The notes beneath the pieces are model-generated. The model made no database searches, had not been told where the DNA came from, and saw only the letters and a list, made by a program, of their open reading frames with translations. Below, piece after piece: positions 35,326 to 44,243 of a stretch of 64,000 bases of DNA. The translations under genes were made by a program, and so were the position numbers. This stretch comes from Sphingobacterium hungaricum (GTDB lineage Bacteria; Bacteroidota; Bacteroidia; Sphingobacteriales; Sphingobacteriaceae): the NCBI RefSeq assembly GCF_015210005.1, contig NZ_MU158697.1, positions 434,001 to 498,000 on the forward strand, written 5' to 3'. Positions within the stretch are counted from its first letter, which is position 1, and each line of letters opens with the position of its first letter.

Positions 35326-35357
35326 CAAATATAGAAATTAAAAATCTCAATCGGCAA
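35326..35357 (-). promoter_or_regulatory. Promoter of the copper-like locus (TTG-N21-TATATTTG)
   Basis: On the minus strand, TTG (complement of 35355-35357) and TATATTTG (complement of 35326-35333) are 21 nt apart, a good match to the Bacteroidota consensus. It ends 8 nt before the TTG start at 35317. No operator could be recognised. Confidence 0.7.
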
Positions 35358-35383
35358 TCGAAATAGACAAACTTTACATTAAC

Positions 35384-35421
35384 AAAGGAAGGCAGTGAAA
35401 TCAAACCCATTGCCTTCCTTT
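35384..35421 (-). terminator. Terminator downstream of the thioredoxin-like genes
   Basis: Perfect 11-bp stem (35384-35394 with 35411-35421) and 16-nt loop, 17 bases past the stop at 35438. T-rich in both directions. Confidence 0.75.
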
Positions 35422-35437
35422 ATTTTAGAATTCACAT

Positions 35438-36568
35438 TTAATTTAAAATTTTTTCTAACCGCTCATTTAATGCTGGACCCCTTAAATCGGAACCAACAAT
35501 TTTGCCGTCAGGGTCAATCAAAAAATTTCTTGGTATCGCTTGGATTTTATACAAAGTAGCCACTGGAGATTTCCAACCTATTAAATCGCTCACGTGTTGC
35601 CATTGCTGTACTTTGTCATCTTTGATTGCTTTCAGCCATTTCTCTTTGTCTTTTGCTTCGTCGATGGAAATACCCAAAACGGTAAAGTTTTTATCTTTGT
35701 ACTTGTTGTATGCAGCAATTACATTGGGATTCTCAAACCGGCATGGTAAACACCAGCTTGCCCAAAAGTCAATAAAAACATACTTCCCTTTGAAAGAGGA
35801 TAAAGCAACTTGATTTCCTAAAGTATCGGGCAGTGAAAATTCCGGAGCAACAGAACCATTTGAAAAAGGTTTCAACAATTCCATTTTTGCAGCTAATTCT
35901 TTTCCTTTTTCACTGCTCTTTATCTCATCTGGAAACGCATTGAAAGCCGTAAATCCCAATTCATTCAAATTATCATAACTAACAAGTTCGTTTAAAAAAT
36001 CAAATGAAACATAACTTTTAGGATATTCTTTTATGAATGTATATTTTAAATTCTTTCTATCCAGCTCAGTATTTAAGATTTTCTCTTTAACCTCTTGAAT
36101 ATACTTCATTGGATCCTTCTGAGAAGCTACATTCGTTTTTATAGACAATACCAGAAGCTCAAGACTATCTCTTATCGGTCTTTCCATTAGCTTATACGCT
36201 TCATAATCCTTGGCGATTGGATTCGTGACTTCCACAGATGCATTCTGCAGGGTCTCTCCCACAATGTTAGCTTGCCCATCTGCCAAATAAAATGAAATCT
36301 GTTCAGCAGCGGTTAATATATTGCTATGTTCATCTTGGCTGGTAGACAATTTTGCCAAAACTGGCAAAGCAATTTCTCCTGTAAATTGAAAATTTTGGTC
36401 CTGCAAAATCTTTATAGAATCCTGCTGTGTTTTGCCATTGATTTTATAAGATAAATAAAGAATTGTGTTAAAGGGTATCGATTGCACCCGTCCTGATATT
36501 GTAAATTTTTCTTGTGAAAATGAATTTAACGAAATAAATAGCGTTAAGAAAATTACGATAGTTTTCAT
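35438..36568 (-). CDS. DUF4369-thioredoxin (TlpA/ResA-like) protein, paralogue 1
   Basis: A 376-residue periplasmic thiol protein: signal peptide 1-19, a DUF4369 beta domain at about 21-120, a helical linker, and a TlpA-like thioredoxin domain from about 240. The active site is CLPC (Cys273-Cys276) in 'DFWASWCLPCRFENP', unlike the CGPC of the two neighbours, which should change its redox potential. Such proteins reduce periplasmic disulfides or help cytochrome c maturation. It starts 14 nt after the stop of paralogue 2, so the two share a transcript. Confidence 0.92.
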   Translation of the reverse strand: MKTIVIFLTLFISLNSFSQEKFTISGRVQSIPFNTILYLSYKINGKTQQDSIKILQDQNFQFTGEIALPVLAKLSTSQDEHSNILTAAEQISFYLADGQANIVGETLQNASVEVTNPIAKDYEAYKLMERPIRDSLELLVLSIKTNVASQKDPMKYIQEVKEKILNTELDRKNLKYTFIKEYPKSYVSFDFLNELVSYDNLNELGFTAFNAFPDEIKSSEKGKELAAKMELLKPFSNGSVAPEFSLPDTLGNQVALSSFKGKYVFIDFWASWCLPCRFENPNVIAAYNKYKDKNFTVLGISIDEAKDKEKWLKAIKDDKVQQWQHVSDLIGWKSPVATLYKIQAIPRNFLIDPDGKIVGSDLRGPALNERLEKILN

Positions 36569-36582
36569 AGGGACGTAATCTA

Positions 36583-37674
36583 TTAGTTAAGGATTTCTTT
36601 CATTTTAATAAGCAATTCCTCGCCTCTTAGGTTAGATGCAATTATTTTTCCTTCGGGATCAATCAAGTAGTTTACTGGAATGGATTTGATATTCGCAATT
36701 CTAGCAATTTCTGTTTTAAAACCAGTCAATTCTGAGACATGGTACCATTGAGTTAACTTGTCTTTATGAATAGCTTGCATCCATTCCGCCTTTTTAGCAG
36801 GGTAATCAAACGATACACTGAATACAGTGAAATTTTTGGCTTTGTATAAATTGTATGCCTCCACAATAAATGGGTTTTCTTTACGGCAAGGGCCACACCA
36901 GCTCGCCCAGAAATCTACCAACACATAATTTCCTCTCAGCGAATTTAACGCGATCAGGTTTCTCAAGGTATCAGGCAAAGAAAAGTCTGGCATCTGTGAA
37001 CCTATGGATAATCCTCTAATCGTTTCCGTATACAGCAGATAATTTTTGCCCATCGTGCTATTTTTAACAGATTCATCAAAAGTATTAAATGTTGGAATCG
37101 CGAAATTATCCAGCGTTGAAGCTCCCGTCATCGATTTTAAAATCATCAAGGAATACATACTTTTCGGACGAGATGCCATAAAGTTTTTTCGCACATTCAT
37201 CTGATCTTGAAATGCCTCATTCAGCTGTTCGCCCATTTTTTTCAGTGTTTCGGGATCTTTCTGCTCAGCTTCAGTCATCGCATCAAAACCCGCTTTTATC
37301 ACAGCAATATTCTGTTTTATTGAATCCAAAGATTTTGTATAGGATTCATAATCCTTATTTATTTGGCTTCCCTCAATACTGAAATCTGTAAAATCATCTC
37401 CTACAATTTTTATATTCTCTTCACTAACATAAAAACCCTTCACATTTTTAGAAGATTTTTCCGTATTTAAGTAAGCAAGTGTCGGCTCTTCCACTTTTCC
37501 GTTAAAAACAAATTTCTTGTCAGAGACTTTCGCAGAGTCTACTTTAGCATTTTGGATTAAATACACGAACTGTCCCTCATTCAGAGACTGGATTTCACCT
37601 GAAATCTGGAAGTCACTTTGTCCAAAAAATAGGATTGGAAGCAACATCCAAAATTGAATAAGTATGTTTTTCAT
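36583..37674 (-). CDS. DUF4369-thioredoxin (TlpA/ResA-like) protein, paralogue 2
   Basis: A 363-residue paralogue with the same architecture: signal peptide 1-18 ('LLPILFFGQ'), DUF4369 at about 20-115, helical linker, thioredoxin domain from about 225 with CGPC (Cys260-Cys263) in 'DFWASWCGPCRKENP' and the cis-Pro region 'IKSIPVNYLIDPEGK'. The 227-bp gap to paralogue 3 holds that gene's terminator and AT-rich sequence, so a promoter probably lies there. Role as for paralogue 1: reductant or oxidoreductase in the periplasm. Confidence 0.92.
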   Translation of the reverse strand: MKNILIQFWMLLPILFFGQSDFQISGEIQSLNEGQFVYLIQNAKVDSAKVSDKKFVFNGKVEEPTLAYLNTEKSSKNVKGFYVSEENIKIVGDDFTDFSIEGSQINKDYESYTKSLDSIKQNIAVIKAGFDAMTEAEQKDPETLKKMGEQLNEAFQDQMNVRKNFMASRPKSMYSLMILKSMTGASTLDNFAIPTFNTFDESVKNSTMGKNYLLYTETIRGLSIGSQMPDFSLPDTLRNLIALNSLRGNYVLVDFWASWCGPCRKENPFIVEAYNLYKAKNFTVFSVSFDYPAKKAEWMQAIHKDKLTQWYHVSELTGFKTEIARIANIKSIPVNYLIDPEGKIIASNLRGEELLIKMKEILN

Positions 37675-37850
37675 TATTTCTATAATTACCTATAAGTATC
37701 AATGATAAAGGTATTACATTTATATTAATTATCGAAATATTTATTAATTTAAGGTTATTAATTATTCTGTAAAATTTTATACACTTAAGAGATTTCGAAT
37801 AAGAACTTTAAAAAACTGGAGAGTTTCGGAAAGAGAAACAATAGAAACAA

Positions 37851-37880
37851 AAAAAGCCTTATCGTTTCCGATAAGGCTTT
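37851..37880 (-). terminator. Rho-independent terminator of thioredoxin-like paralogue 3
   Basis: Perfect 12-bp stem (37853-37864 with 37869-37880), 4-nt loop, seven T on the minus strand. Confidence 0.92.
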
Positions 37881-37901
37881 CTAAATTTTTTGGCTGAAAT
37901 T

Positions 37902-39029
37902 TTATTTAATAACTTCGGCAAGTTTATCTTCTAAGGCTTTTCCTCTTAGATTGGAAGCGATGATTCTACCTTCAGGATCTAACAAAAAGTTTTGAGGTAT
38001 CCCTCTAATCGAATACAAAGGAACCACTAAAGATTTCCATCCTTGCAAATCCGACACATGAGGCCACTGCTCTAACTTGTCATCATGGATTGCTTTCATC
38101 CAGTTTTCTTTTTTACCAGGAAAATCTAGAGAAACACCATAAACCGTAAAGTTCTTGTCTTTGAACTTATTGTAAGCACTTACGACATTCGGATTTTCTG
38201 CACGGCAAGGTCCGCACCAGCTCGCCCAAAAATCGATTAGCACGTATTTTCCTTTTAGTGAAGAAAGTGAAATGTTATTTCCAGCAGTATCTTGCATCAC
38301 AAAATCTGGAGCTATTGCACCCGTTGCTACGCTTTGGAATTGACCAATTTTCTCAGCCAGTAACTTCCCTTTTGTCGAGGACCTTAAATCAGGAGACATG
38401 CGTTCGAAATTCGGGATAATAAAATCGTTGATGTTCGTTGCATCAGCCATCTCATCCAAAATATTCAACGTAATATAGCTATTTGGCTTGCTTTCGACAA
38501 AGCTTTGTTTTACTATCGTTTCTTCATCATCGATCACCTGCGCCCTTGCTTGCAAAGACTGCATAAATTCAGGTGATTTTCTAGTTTCTTCGCTTGCTGC
38601 AGCATATTCTTCATTCAATGCTTTGTAGCGTTCTTGCAAAGGTTTCAAACCTGCATTGTAGATGTTGAAATCTCTACTAGCGGTCGTTCCAGTAGCGATT
38701 GCTGAAGAAAAATCAGCACCTCTTAGCGTCGAAGTTCCTTTAGAAAGGAATACAGAATTTCTTTCCGGAGATTTCAGCTGCCTGATCGATTCACCATTCG
38801 GAGCCAACACCAGTGTTCCTTGAACCGGCACAGGTACATTTCCATTGAATGTAAATCTTCCATGATGAACTTCCGCAGAATCCAAAATCCGCGTTCCGTT
38901 CTTCACGTATTGCAAAAATACTTTTGCATTGGAAGGCAAACTTTTAATATCTCCCCTAAGAGTAAACCCTTCTTGAGCAAAAAGAAAAAAAGGTAATGTA
39001 TAGATTAAAAAAATGGCTGTTTTTTTCAT
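37902..39029 (-). CDS. DUF4369-thioredoxin (TlpA/ResA-like) protein, paralogue 3
   Basis: A 375-residue paralogue: signal peptide 1-19 ('TLPFFLFAQE'), DUF4369 at about 21-115, long helical linker (about 120-235), thioredoxin domain with CGPC (Cys272-Cys275) in 'DFWASWCGPCRAENP', and 'IRGIPQNFLLDPEGR'. It has its own terminator and is thus a separate transcription unit from the other two. The three copies point to local gene duplication. The substrate is unknown. Confidence 0.92.
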   Translation of the reverse strand: MKKTAIFLIYTLPFFLFAQEGFTLRGDIKSLPSNAKVFLQYVKNGTRILDSAEVHHGRFTFNGNVPVPVQGTLVLAPNGESIRQLKSPERNSVFLSKGTSTLRGADFSSAIATGTTASRDFNIYNAGLKPLQERYKALNEEYAAASEETRKSPEFMQSLQARAQVIDDEETIVKQSFVESKPNSYITLNILDEMADATNINDFIIPNFERMSPDLRSSTKGKLLAEKIGQFQSVATGAIAPDFVMQDTAGNNISLSSLKGKYVLIDFWASWCGPCRAENPNVVSAYNKFKDKNFTVYGVSLDFPGKKENWMKAIHDDKLEQWPHVSDLQGWKSLVVPLYSIRGIPQNFLLDPEGRIIASNLRGKALEDKLAEVIK

Positions 39030-39153
39030 TTTGTAATTTATCGTTAATTTTTTTAAGTTGTTAAATATACAAGATATTTTATTTTTTTTATGTAAAATTT
39101 CTACTATAGAATGGTCATGCTAAGGAATTAGACGCAGCTAATGAGTCTAAAAA

Positions 39154-39972
39154 CTACCATCTTCCGCTAGCTCCGCCACCGCCAAAGCCACCTCCGCCGA
39201 AGCCACCGAAACCTCCGCCGCCGCCTCCACCGAAGCCGCCGCCAAATCCGCCACCTCCGCCGCGAGAGCCACCACCACCAGAATTCATCAATGTCCACCA
39301 CCATAAATCTGAAGAACCTCGGCCGCCAACGACTTTGCCACCTTTTCCTCCGCCACCGCCTCCTTTGGAAATCAAGGAAATGATAATGAAGATAATAATT
39401 ACAACAACGACTGTACCAACTCCACCACCGCCACTTCCACGATTCTGTTGCTTAGGTTCTGCGTTGTATTCTCCTTTCGTGTGCGCAATCAATGCAGAAG
39501 TCGCTTTATCCAAACCGCCATAATAATCGTTGTTCCGAAAAGCTGGTTTAATTTCATTCTCGATAATCCGATAAGCAACCACATCAGGCACAGCACCCTC
39601 AATCCCATATCCGGTACGGATAGTGACAGCTCGATCACCAATTGCAGCTAGGAGCAATATTCCATTGTTGTATTTAGCACTTCCAATCGCCCATTGTTTC
39701 GCTAACCTATCCGCATAATCTGCAATCTCATAATCTCCTGTAGAATTCATCAACACAACAGCAATCTGTGTTGAAGTCGTATCTTCAAAAGCCAATAACT
39801 TACGCTCCAGCGCATCAATTTCTGAAGCGCTCAATGTATTGGTATAATCTGTCACCAAACGGTTTGGAACCGCTGGAAAATCTTGCGCTATAGTCGGATT
39901 AGCGAACAGTAAAACCGATAAAAAAAGCGTTATTAAAAGAAACTTACTATGGACTAATTTAAAAATTTGCAT
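39154..39972 (-). CDS. TPM-domain (YgcG-like) protein with Gly-rich tail
   Basis: A 272-residue protein: signal peptide 1-29, TPM domain at about 33-165 ('VTDYTNTLSASEIDALERKL', 'IAVVLMNSTGDYEIADYA'), then a transmembrane helix at about 187-203 ('VVVVIIIFIIISLI'). The last 65 residues are almost only Gly, Phe and Ser. TPM proteins have been linked to photosystem II repair in plants; in bacteria they occur with LemA and have no settled role. The Gly-rich tail is typical of this branch. It starts 9 nt downstream of a second TPM gene and is probably co-transcribed with it. Confidence 0.9.
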   Translation of the reverse strand: MQIFKLVHSKFLLITLFLSVLLFANPTIAQDFPAVPNRLVTDYTNTLSASEIDALERKLLAFEDTTSTQIAVVLMNSTGDYEIADYADRLAKQWAIGSAKYNNGILLLAAIGDRAVTIRTGYGIEGAVPDVVAYRIIENEIKPAFRNNDYYGGLDKATSALIAHTKGEYNAEPKQQNRGSGGGGVGTVVVVIIIFIIISLISKGGGGGGKGGKVVGGRGSSDLWWWTLMNSGGGGSRGGGGGFGGGFGGGGGGGFGGFGGGGFGGGGASGRW

Positions 39973-39981
39973 GTTTGTTTT

Positions 39982-40416
39982 TTAGTTGTTCCCAAAATAA
40001 ATATCATCAGGAAGCTCATTGATATCATCTGCTCTTGAAGGAAAAAATTTCACCAATTGTTCAGCTGCGTGCGTAATTCCCCAAATCAAGCCATTCGCGA
40101 GCTCACCTTTTCGAAAGAAATCGGTCATCTCTTGTTTAGTTTCCTCCCAGAAATTATCCGGAACTCTCTGATTGATTCCAGCATCGCCTATAATCGCAAA
40201 CTCATGGTCTTCAGTTGCGATGTAGAGCAAGACACCATTTCGTAGAATCGTATTGGTCATACCCAATTTTTCAAAATAATGCTGCGCTTGCTCGATGGCG
40301 CTCATGCCGTGCAACTTGCGTTCAACAACCAGCCTAATTTCTCCAGAAATCTTGCTCTCTGCTAAACTAATGGCCTGAACAACGCGGTCTTGGTCTTCAG
40401 ATGAAAAATTCTCCAT
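39982..40416 (-). CDS. TPM-domain protein without signal peptide
   Basis: A 144-residue TPM-domain protein ('EDQDRVVQAISLAESKISGEIRLVVERK', 'ILRNGVLLYIATEDHEFAIIGDAGIN'). It lacks a signal peptide and membrane helix and is probably cytoplasmic, or attached through its partner. The usual gene order lemA, TPM, TPM is kept. It starts 79 bases after the lemA stop, with a strong hairpin in between. Confidence 0.88.
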   Translation of the reverse strand: MENFSSEDQDRVVQAISLAESKISGEIRLVVERKLHGMSAIEQAQHYFEKLGMTNTILRNGVLLYIATEDHEFAIIGDAGINQRVPDNFWEETKQEMTDFFRKGELANGLIWGITHAAEQLVKFFPSRADDINELPDDIYFGNN

Positions 40417-40422
40417 ATCGTG

Positions 40423-40469
40423 TATAAAAAAAAGATGAATGGGGATAATTAAAAACCCGCATTCATCTT
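40423..40469 (-). terminator. Terminator or attenuator between lemA and the TPM genes
   Basis: Minus-strand stem AAGATGAATG/CATTCATCTT extended by GGG/CCC with a bulge, then eight T. It would reduce expression of the downstream TPM genes relative to lemA. Confidence 0.8.
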
Positions 40470-40494
40470 GATGATTTTTAATTTATATTCTTCG

Positions 40495-41073
40495 TTAAAA
40501 CGAAACTGTCGGTGCCTTATCAGCTCCTTCAGTAGCTGTGAACGTTCCTTTAGCCTTAAATCCGAACATACCGGCCATGATGTTATTCGGGAAACTGCGA
40601 ACCGTTGTGTTATAATCTTGAACCGCTTCATTATATGCTCTGCGCTCTACGGAGATTCTATTTTCAGTACCTTCTAATTGCGCTTGAAGTTCTTGGAAAT
40701 TGCTATTGGCTTTTAAATCCGGATAAGCTTCAACACTCACTAACAAACGTCCAATCGATTGCGAAAGTGCATCTTGAGTTTGCTGATAGTTTGCAATTTC
40801 TTCTTCTGATAAATTTGAAGGATCTACAGTTACTTGTGTCGCTTTAGCACGAGCTTCCACAACAGCTGTCAATGTACTTTCTTCATGGTTAGCAGCTCCT
40901 TTGACGGTAGCCACCAAATTAGGAATTAAATCCGCTCTGCGTTGGTACGCATTCTCAACTTGCGCCCATTTTCCTTTGACATTTTCATCTTTTGAAACCA
41001 TGGTATTATAACCACAAGAGCTAAATGATAAGGCTGTTATTAAACCTACAAATACCGTTAATAATCTTTTCAT
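40495..41073 (-). CDS. LemA-family lipoprotein
   Basis: A 192-residue LemA protein: lipoprotein signal 'MKRLLTVFVGLITALSFSSC' and the family core 'GKWAQVENAYQRRADLIPNLVATVKG'. Long helices carry 'YPDLKANSNFQELQAQLEGTENRI' and 'YNEAVQDYNTTVRSFP'. LemA is a membrane-attached four-helix protein of uncertain function. The frame is open to 41142, but the ATG at 41073 starts the lipoprotein signal. First gene of the lemA-TPM-TPM set. Confidence 0.95.
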   Translation of the reverse strand: MKRLLTVFVGLITALSFSSCGYNTMVSKDENVKGKWAQVENAYQRRADLIPNLVATVKGAANHEESTLTAVVEARAKATQVTVDPSNLSEEEIANYQQTQDALSQSIGRLLVSVEAYPDLKANSNFQELQAQLEGTENRISVERRAYNEAVQDYNTTVRSFPNNIMAGMFGFKAKGTFTATEGADKAPTVSF

Positions 41074-41183
41074 GTGTGTAATTAATCTAATTTCTTTATA
41101 AAAGTAATAAATAGTTTTATAAAATGGATTAGCACAAAGCACATACCAAGTATTTTAAATCGTCGTAATTTAGCTACAATCAT

Positions 41184-41191
41184 TAACTTTG
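41184..41191 (+). promoter_or_regulatory. Putative -7 box TAACTTTG of the FAD-oxidoreductase gene
   Basis: Exact TAnnTTTG match 25 nt before the ATG; a small hairpin (CTGCG/CGCAG, 7-nt loop, 41199-41215) lies between box and start codon and could occlude translation. Confidence 0.5.
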
Positions 41192-41216
41192 TCAGGTTCT
41201 GCGATAAAAACGCAGC

Positions 41217-42767
41217 ATGACAGATATGCAGAAAGAAATTGAATTAGCCGTTTTACCTGAGTTTATTGAGGATCAAGAGCACATCCTGCAATTGGGCGTG
41301 AAGAATTTAAAAATCAATGAAAACCGCATCAAGGGCTTTAAAATCCGCAAGAGGTCAATTGATGCTCGCGGCAAACAAGTGCTGTATAGAATCCGTGCTG
41401 TATTTTTTATAGACGACGATCCAAGCCCAGTAATCTTTTCGAAATCTTTCAAATCGCTCGAAAATGCCCAGCCGGTAATTATTATCGGCGCTGGCCCTGC
41501 GGGTTTATTTGCTGCTTACCGATGTTTGGAACGCGGGCTAAAGCCCATTGTCATCGAACGCGGAAAATCTGTTCAAGAAAGGCGGAGAGATTTGGCAAAA
41601 ATAAACCGCGAAGGTTTTGTCAATCCTGAGTCTAACTATTGTTTTGGAGAAGGCGGTGCAGGAACTTATTCTGATGGAAAATTATACACACGTTCAGACA
41701 AAAGAGGGAATGTGCAAAAAGTCTTGGAAATCTTTGTGGAATATGGAGCAACCGAAGACATCTTAGTCGATGCAAGGCCGCATATCGGCACGAATAAATT
41801 GCCACATATCATTGAAGACATGCGAAACAGCATTGTGGAACATGGAGGGGAAGTTCATTTTGACACGCGCGTGGATGATATCTTGGTCAGCTTTGGAAAA
41901 GTTTCTGGAATCAAAACCGCAGACGGGCAAATTTTCAATGCGTCAAATGTCATTGTGGCAACAGGTCATTCTGCTCGCGATATTTTTACTTTATTCAAAA
42001 GAAACAATTGGCTATTGGAAGCCAAACCCTTTGCGCTTGGAGTTCGGATAGAACATCCTCAGGAAATTATCGACCAAGCACAATACCACTGTGCTGTAAG
42101 GCATGACAATTTACCTCCAGCTTATTACAATTTGGTCGAACAGGTTGATAACCGAGGCGTCTTTTCTTTCTGCATGTGTCCGGGTGGAATTATTGCTCCT
42201 TGTGCAACAGACCAGAATGAAATTGTGGTCAATGGCTGGTCACCGTCGAAACGCAATAATCCGCACGCTAATTCAGGTACGGTTATCCAAATCAACTTAG
42301 AAGATGTTCCTAATTCATTGACAAATCCATTTGCCCTGCTAGATTTTCAGCGCTCGGTCGAACAGCAAGCGTATGAATTTGGCGGAGGAAATCTAGTCGC
42401 TCCTGCGCAGCGCATGGTCGATTTTGTGAACAATACAACATCAGCCACACTTCCTGAAAACTCCTATAAACCTGGAACAACAAGCGTAGAATTAAAAGAC
42501 GTGTTGCCAGATTTCGTTTATCAAGCTTTAAAAGGCGCATTGCCTTTGTTCGGCAAAAAAATGACAGGCTACTATACGAACGAAGCCATTCTTGTCGGCG
42601 TAGAATCAAGAACTTCCTCCCCTATTCGGATCCCGAGAAACAAAGAAACCTTTCAGCATCCACAAGTCGAAGGTTTATTTCCTTGTGGCGAAGGCGCTGG
42701 TTATGCCGGTGGAATTGTGTCTGCCGCGATTGACGGAATGAACTGTGTCGACGCGATAAAAGCTTAA
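41217..42767 (+). CDS. NAD(P)/FAD-dependent oxidoreductase (COG2509-like)
   Basis: A 516-residue flavoprotein: N-terminal ~80-residue domain, then the FAD loop 'VIIIGAGPAGLFAAYRCLERG' (GxGxxG). Later come 'FGEGGAGTYSDGKLYTRSDKRG', 'VIVATGHSARDIF' and the C-terminal 'GEGAGYAGGIVSAAIDGM'. This order matches the large family of uncharacterised FAD dehydrogenases. The substrate is unknown. The gene is preceded by its own promoter and is followed by an unrelated secreted protein. Confidence 0.92.
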   Translation: MTDMQKEIELAVLPEFIEDQEHILQLGVKNLKINENRIKGFKIRKRSIDARGKQVLYRIRAVFFIDDDPSPVIFSKSFKSLENAQPVIIIGAGPAGLFAAYRCLERGLKPIVIERGKSVQERRRDLAKINREGFVNPESNYCFGEGGAGTYSDGKLYTRSDKRGNVQKVLEIFVEYGATEDILVDARPHIGTNKLPHIIEDMRNSIVEHGGEVHFDTRVDDILVSFGKVSGIKTADGQIFNASNVIVATGHSARDIFTLFKRNNWLLEAKPFALGVRIEHPQEIIDQAQYHCAVRHDNLPPAYYNLVEQVDNRGVFSFCMCPGGIIAPCATDQNEIVVNGWSPSKRNNPHANSGTVIQINLEDVPNSLTNPFALLDFQRSVEQQAYEFGGGNLVAPAQRMVDFVNNTTSATLPENSYKPGTTSVELKDVLPDFVYQALKGALPLFGKKMTGYYTNEAILVGVESRTSSPIRIPRNKETFQHPQVEGLFPCGEGAGYAGGIVSAAIDGMNCVDAIKA

Positions 42768-42811
42768 TAAATTTATTACAACATCGTTTCCAATTTATTG
42801 ATTCAAATAAG

Positions 42812-42819
42812 TATGTTTG
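42812..42819 (+). promoter_or_regulatory. Putative -7 box TATGTTTG of the secreted hydrolase-like gene
   Basis: Exact TAnnTTTG match 56 nt before the ATG at 42876. Confidence 0.45.
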
Positions 42820-42875
42820 CATCGCAAATTAACTTGTAAAAAAAATATTAATTGAAAATTTTACTAACTAAATTT

Positions 42876-44183
42876 ATGAATAGGCAGCTTCTATTGTTCT
42901 GTATTTTTATCGGTGCTTTTACTCTGTCCAAAGCCCAAACCCAAGACTTATCCGAATATTTTTTGAGATCACTGCAAACCAGCGAAGTTTACGGAAATAA
43001 AATTCCTAAAAAAAATATCAAAATAAAAGATCTAGAAGATTCGCGCAAATCAGTTTGGTCGGCTTGGAAAGAAGCAAACTCTAATTTCCAAGAAATAAAA
43101 TTACCAGCCATTCTTCCATTGTCGGATTCTATTGCATACGAATGGCCATTGGTTGATGAAGACCCCATGCCGTTCTATTACGGAAGCAAAGGAAAAAAGC
43201 CAGCAAATGGATATCCTCTATTTATTAATATCCACGGATCGGGCCCGAAAGAGAAAGAATGGGCAGCGACAATTGCTTGGTCGAAAATCTATGCAGACGC
43301 TCCATCGCTCTACTACATTCCGCGGATTCCAAATGAAAAAAGATATCGTTGGTGGTTTATTCCGGAACAAAAAGCTTGGGAAAAACTTTTCCGTTTGGCA
43401 TTTTTAAATGATGACATCAATCCCAACAAAATGTATTTTGTTGGGATTTCAGAAGGCGGATACGGAAGCCAGCGATTGGGCGCATTCTATGCAGATTATT
43501 TAGCTGGAGCTGGGCCAATGGCAGGGGGTGAACCGTTAGTTAATACTCCTCCTTTGAACTTTAGAAATACTGCTTTCAACCTACAGACTGGTGAAAAAGA
43601 TTTTATGTTTGACAGAAATAAAATCACTAAGCAAGTAAAAACTATTTTTGATAGTTTATCCAATGCTTATCCAGGGAAATTTATTCATCAAGTTGATTTG
43701 CAAAAAGGAAAGGGGCACGCCATCGATTATACATTAACCACACCTTGGTTAATTCAACATACAAGAATTACCAATCCGAGAGAAGTGAGCTGGGTAAATT
43801 TCCCAATGCACGACCGTTACCGAACCGGATTTTATAACCTTGCCATTAAGGAACACGTAAACATTGATAAAACAACGGATATTGACCGCGCATTATTTGA
43901 GTTTGCCATCGACAGCACAACGAACAGCATCCGAATGAATGCTAACACCCTAAACAAAATAACAAACGAAAAAGGTGCGATAACGAAAGGAAAGCTGCTG
44001 TTTTACTTAGATGAAAACTTAGTAGACCTGAATAAGAAAGTAACCTTGTATGTCAATGAAAAAAAGGTGTTTTCAGGAAAGGTAAAACTTGATAGCAAGA
44101 ACATCATCGAAAGCTGTGCCTTATTTTATGACAGCAATCGGCTTTATCCAGCCTCGATTGAAATTGATTTCAGCAAGCTGTAG
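42876..44183 (+). CDS. Secreted alpha/beta-hydrolase-like protein
   Basis: A 435-residue exported protein: signal peptide 1-20 ('LLFCIFIGAFTLSKAQ'), then an alpha/beta-hydrolase core with an oxyanion loop 'NIHGSGPKEKEW' (120-131), nucleophile elbow GISEGGYGS (Ser192) and a late His in 'GKGHAIDYT'. The last 110 residues look like a separate beta domain ('KGKLLFYLDENLVDLNKKVTLYVN'). This resembles feruloyl-esterase/dienelactone-type secreted esterases, but the substrate cannot be told. ATG 42876 is preferred over the in-frame TTG 42852, as it begins a proper signal peptide. Confidence 0.82.
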   Translation: MNRQLLLFCIFIGAFTLSKAQTQDLSEYFLRSLQTSEVYGNKIPKKNIKIKDLEDSRKSVWSAWKEANSNFQEIKLPAILPLSDSIAYEWPLVDEDPMPFYYGSKGKKPANGYPLFINIHGSGPKEKEWAATIAWSKIYADAPSLYYIPRIPNEKRYRWWFIPEQKAWEKLFRLAFLNDDINPNKMYFVGISEGGYGSQRLGAFYADYLAGAGPMAGGEPLVNTPPLNFRNTAFNLQTGEKDFMFDRNKITKQVKTIFDSLSNAYPGKFIHQVDLQKGKGHAIDYTLTTPWLIQHTRITNPREVSWVNFPMHDRYRTGFYNLAIKEHVNIDKTTDIDRALFEFAIDSTTNSIRMNANTLNKITNEKGAITKGKLLFYLDENLVDLNKKVTLYVNEKKVFSGKVKLDSKNIIESCALFYDSNRLYPASIEIDFSKL

Positions 44184-44243
44184 ATTTAAAATTTTCCCAA
44201 CAATATCGAAGTTCATGTGTTATACTAAAAAAAGAATACAATT

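Noticed and set aside
35318-35410. Longer N-terminus for the first small Cys-motif protein
   Set aside because: The extension would overlap the promoter and has no counterpart in the paralogue.
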